A stretch of DNA of 34,440 nucleotides from an uncultured Bacillaceae bacterium (lineage in GTDB: Bacteria; Bacillota; Bacilli; Bacillales; Caldibacillaceae): positions 1 to 34,440 of the forward strand of contig CALKAK010000066.1 of the NCBI GenBank assembly GCA_937983015.1, in the 5' to 3' direction. Made by a program: the position numbers and the translations under genes. Shown here one piece after another: positions 31,720-34,440 of this stretch. How positions within the stretch are numbered: the stretch's first letter is position 1; each line of letters begins with the position of its first letter. Below the pieces are notes generated by a model. That model was not told where the DNA came from and did no database searches. It saw nothing but the letters and a program-made list of their open reading frames with translations.

Positions 31720-31740
31720 GCTCATCCTCCTATTCCTATT

Positions 31741-32251
31741 TTAATAGCGTTTTTGAAACTTATTCCGGAGTAAAATTGCTACCGAATTCATCAATAGCAA
31801 GAAAACCTGTAGCCAAAACACTTGCTCCTAAATGAAGGGCGCAAACAAAAATCGTTAAACCTAATAACCCGTAAACAACAGAAGGTACTCCCGATAAATT
31901 CGCGATATGAATCTGGATAAAAGTGGTAAATTTATTTTTTTGGCATATTCTTCAAGATAAAGGGCTGTACCAACCCCCAAGATCATAGTAACTGGGGCTA
32001 CGATCGCCATCAGTCATAACGTTCCGGTCATCGCGGTATAAATGTCAGCTTCTTCTGGTTTACGGGATGGCAAACTATTGAAAATGCCAATCCAAATACG
32101 GAAACCCCTATAGGAAAATTCGCATGAACAAAACGGCGAGAAAAACGAGGCTGATCAAGGTTCCGGTAAAAAATAAATATTTACATATCTGATTCCGGAA
32201 AATCCCTGCTTTCATACGATTCCGGATCTTCGTAAAGCTACTTACATTCAT
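31741..32251 (-). pseudogene. pstA: pstA phosphate permease, degraded with large internal deletion
   Basis: The start (MNVSSFTKIRNRMKAGIF) and the true C-terminus (LLLMNSVAILLRNKFQKRY then TAA at 31741-31743) are both recognisable, but the gene spans only about 510 bp where about 900 are expected. Sequence jumps near 31800 from LGASVLATG to the last helix, so about 130-140 residues, including the ATPase-contact loop, are missing. Further lesions are an in-frame TAG at 32108-32110 (FL-stop-GFPYLDW), a frameshift at A4 32081-32084, TGA at 32014-32016 (GTL-stop-LMAIVAP) and a frameshift at T7 31935-31941. It cannot encode a working permease as read. Confidence 0.85.
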
Positions 32252-33194
32252 CGATACTCCTCCCGAATTCGTCGTGAAATCCATACTGCGATGAGGTTCA
32301 TGACCAATGTAAACAAGAATAAAGTGAAGCCGACGGCGTAAATACTATAATAGATTGTTGTTCCATAACCAGCATTACCTTGTGTGACCTGAACAATATA
32401 AGCTGTCATCGTTTGAATGGAGCCTGTTACCTGAAAACTCAAATTCGGCGTAGAACCGCCGGCAATGGAGACGACCATCGTCCCACCGATTGCTCTGGAA
32501 AAACCTAAAACGATTGAGGCGACGATCCCTGAAAATGCAGCGGGAATCACCACTTTCATGGTAACTTCCAGTTTAGTTGAACCAAGCGCCAACGCTCCTT
32601 CACGAATGGCCTTCGGAACTGCGGAGAGGGCATCTTCTGACAGGGAGGCGATTGTAGGTGTGATCATAATTCCCAAAAGTTCCCGGGACTTAAAGCGTTA
32701 AAAATCTCTAAGGAAGGGATTATTTTTTGTAAAATTGGTGTTAAAAATGTTAAGGCAAAAAAAACCGTAGACGATGGTCGGGATGCCACTAAGGATTTCT
32801 ACGATAGGTTTAATCGTTTTCCTTGTTCTTTCGGACGCATACTCACTTCAATAAATGGCGGCGCTCACTCCTAGGGGAACAGCGACCAATATTGCAATCA
32901 GGGTGACCCGTAAGGTGCCCGAAACAAGTGGCAGGATTCCATACTCACCAGGTTCCAAAAAGGGATACCACATAGTTGAAGTTAGAAACTCGATGGGGGA
33001 AACCCGCTGGATAAAAGTAAAAGTCTTTCAGAGCAGGGTGAATAATATACCGATGGTCGTTAAAACGGAAACTATTTCGGTAAGAAGTAGAAGGGCGGGA
33101 ATTGCTTTTTCAAAAAATTTTTGTCGTGCTTTACTTTTTTTCTTATTGATGATCTCCGGACGGAAAGATCCGGATATTGTTCTGGTAATGCCAT
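32248..33194 (-). pseudogene. pstC: pstC phosphate permease, multiple frameshifts and stops
   Basis: PstC can be reconstructed from ATG 33194 (AGGGAG upstream) to TGA 32248, which overlaps the pstA start. Lesions in order: a frameshift near 33155-33161, TGA at 33028-33030 (ILFTLL-stop-KTFTF), TGA at 32848-32850 (AAIY-stop-SEYASE), a +1 frameshift in an A8 run at 32757-32764 (GIPTIVYGFF | ALTFLTP), and a frameshift at 32671-32686. The last 140 residues (LGIMITPTIASLSEDAL to ISRRIREEYR) are open and could be translated from an internal TTG, but would lack the N-terminal helices. Confidence 0.85.
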
Positions 33195-33273
33195 CACAGC
33201 GCTCTCCCTTCCAAAAACGGACAATACTTTTTCGATTTCACCTTTCCTAAAATCACGCTATATATGAGGATAA

Positions 33274-33297
33274 GATGAGAAGCAAACGCTCCTCATC
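33274..33297 (-). promoter_or_regulatory. hairpin between pstS and pstC
   Basis: A 10-bp stem, GATGAGGAGC / GCTTCTCATC with one G-U pair, has a 4-nt loop, 17 bp past the pstS stop. No strong T-tract follows. In pst operons such a hairpin commonly lets pstS be expressed above the permease genes. Confidence 0.55.
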
Positions 33298-33313
33298 CCT
33301 TCTGAAAATCTAC

Positions 33314-34307
33314 TTATTTTAGTCCTTCCAATGTGTTTAATGCTTCTTCATATTTTTCATCCGGTAATCTTACATAACCAACATCTTCAGCCAAATCGCC
33401 TGCATTGGTTAAGAAGAATTGGACAAAGTCATAAACATGTGGTTTTTGTAATGATTCGTGTTTGACGTAAATGAACAGTGGACGGGAAAACGGTGTGTAC
33501 GTTCCATTTTCAATCATTTCGTTTGTCGGTTCGACCGGACCGTTACCACCATCGATCGGAACCACTTTCAATTTATCTTTGTTTTCCGCATAGTAGGAGT
33601 AACCGAAATACCCAATCGCATACTTATTACCAACTACACCGGTAACGAGCACATTATCATCTTCAGAAAGTTGTGCGCTTTTTACAATTTGCCCATCATC
33701 TAAAACCTCTTCATTGAAGTAATCGAATGTACCGGAATCCTGTCCAGGTGAGAAGAACTTGATCTCTTCATCCGGCCATTCCGGACGGATGTCGGACCAT
33801 TTTTTCACCGTACCATCCTCAACCCACATTTTCTTCAATTCATCAACGGTTAAATAATCAACCCAATCATTTTCTTTATTGACGACGATCGAGATACCAT
33901 CATAGGCGATTTCAAATTCTGTATATTCAATCCCCCGCATCAGCGAGACCTTGTTTTTCCTCATCTTTGATCGGACGGGATGCATTGGAAATATCTGTTT
34001 CTCCGGCGATGAAACGTTCAAACCCGCCGCCGGTACCGGAAACACCGACAGAAACTTTTACATCCGGTTGAACGAAACCATATTCTTCAGCAACCGCTTC
34101 AGCGATCGGATAAACTGTTGAAGAACCATCAATCTGTACTTCACCGGATAATTTTTCGTTTGTTTCCGTATTGTTTTCCTCCGTCGCTTCGTTATCGCTC
34201 CAGGTACTCGTTTCATCCTCTCCTAAATTTTGCGGTCCACATGCTGCTAAAACTGCGAGAACGAATAAAACAAAAATGGATAAAAATGCTTTTTTTACTT
34301 TTGCCAT
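33314..34307 (-). pseudogene. pstS: pstS phosphate-binding lipoprotein, single frameshift
   Basis: It encodes a secreted phosphate-binding lipoprotein: an N-terminal signal peptide with lipobox LAAC, an E/T/N-rich linker, then the binding core with IDGSSTVYPIAEAVA, VSGTGGGFERFIAGETDISNASR, SPGQDSGTFDYFNE and GYFGYSYYAENKDKL. The first 107 codons end in a premature TGA; the rest is open in the next frame. A single extra base in the C5 run at 33932-33936 explains it: with four C the reading joins as ADAG-IEYTEFEIAYDG. All else is intact. This could be a true mutation, slippage variation or a base-call error. Confidence 0.85.
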
Positions 34308-34370
34308 CGTTCGTTTCCTCCTAAAGTTTTGGTATGTATCGTTTACGCTTATAATCATAAGCATTTAAGA

Positions 34371-34427
34371 TTAATAGCGTATTAACATGCTGTAAAACTT
34401 TGTAAACCTTTGTAAATCTTGAGTAAA
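34371..34427 (-). promoter_or_regulatory. pst promoter with PhoP (Pho) box repeats
   Basis: Read on the minus strand there are four direct repeats, TTTACT (34422-34427), TTTACA (34411-34416), TTTACA (34401-34406) and TTTACA (34391-34396), at 10-11 bp steps, with GTTAAT (34381-34386) as a possible fifth. These match the TT(A/T)ACA-type repeats bound by PhoP in Bacillus. A -10 candidate TATTAA is at 34371-34376 and another, TATGAT, at 34354-34359. The pst operon should be induced by phosphate starvation. Confidence 0.75.
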
Positions 34428-34440
34428 TGGAGGGGGAAAC

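Noticed and set aside
32248..32676. A stand-alone 142-residue permease fragment read as a separate gene.
   Set aside because: It is the C-terminal part of pstC; the upstream half is recognisable in other frames, so it is better described as part of a pseudogene.
1..34440. CRISPR arrays, prophage, insertion sequences, tRNA genes or a clearly new defence or biosynthetic system.
   Set aside because: No regularly spaced repeats, transposase or integrase genes, tRNA-like cloverleaf or unexplained multi-gene cassette were found; nearly all space is taken by recognisable housekeeping and energy genes.

Overview
The window is one contig stretch of a low-GC, endospore-forming Bacillota, almost certainly a Bacillaceae. 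The evidence is two small acid-soluble spore protein genes, a PerR nearly identical in layout to that of Bacillus subtilis, AGGAGG-type ribosome binding sites, frequent TTG/GTG starts, and gene order. No species is named because nothing in the sequence decides it.

Region 1 (1-11.1 kb) is a rearranged, inverted version of the B. subtilis yfhE-yfhP-mutY-sspE-ygaC-ygaE-bcp-perR-ygzB-ygxA-rrnD neighbourhood. It starts with tandem rRNA promoters and an rRNA leader reading off the left edge. Next come ygxA, ygzB, perR (with its own PerR-box promoter), a PduO-type cobalamin adenosyltransferase, a 2-hydroxyacid dehydrogenase, bcp, ygaE, ygaC, a gamma-type SASP gene, mutY, yfhP, sspK, yfhH, recX and yfhE. 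The 3' end of sspK looks frameshifted at its stop codon.

Region 2 (11.3-14.4 kb) is an ECF vitamin/metal-type importer: two ATPases, EcfT and an S component. The S gene carries an in-frame TAA and has ATA where its start is expected. A strong terminator-like hairpin separates it from ecfT.

Region 3 (14.7-20.7 kb) is a complete cydABCD operon (cytochrome bd oxidase and its CydCD exporter), with a nested hairpin between cydB and cydD and paired TTGTTACAA/TTGTAACAA elements upstream.

Region 4 (20.9-29.5 kb) is a complete nine-gene V/A-type ATPase operon on the minus strand, in transcription order G/H-I-K-E-C-F-A-B-D. This is the order I recall for Thermus. The 159-residue K subunit keeps every residue that forms the Na+ site in Enterococcus hirae NtpK, so a Na+-translocating pump is predicted. 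This is the most interesting functional system here.

Region 5 (30.1-34.4 kb) is the phosphate-uptake pst operon. A run of Pho-box repeats, pstB and phoU look intact, but pstS, pstC and pstA are all broken: frameshifts in all three, in-frame stops in pstC and pstA, and an internal deletion of roughly 400 bp in pstA. Either the high-affinity phosphate importer is decaying or this end of the contig has poor sequence. The pstA deletion and the transition-type nonsense codons favour real decay.

Almost all genes lie on the minus strand. No tRNA gene, CRISPR array, prophage or insertion sequence was seen.
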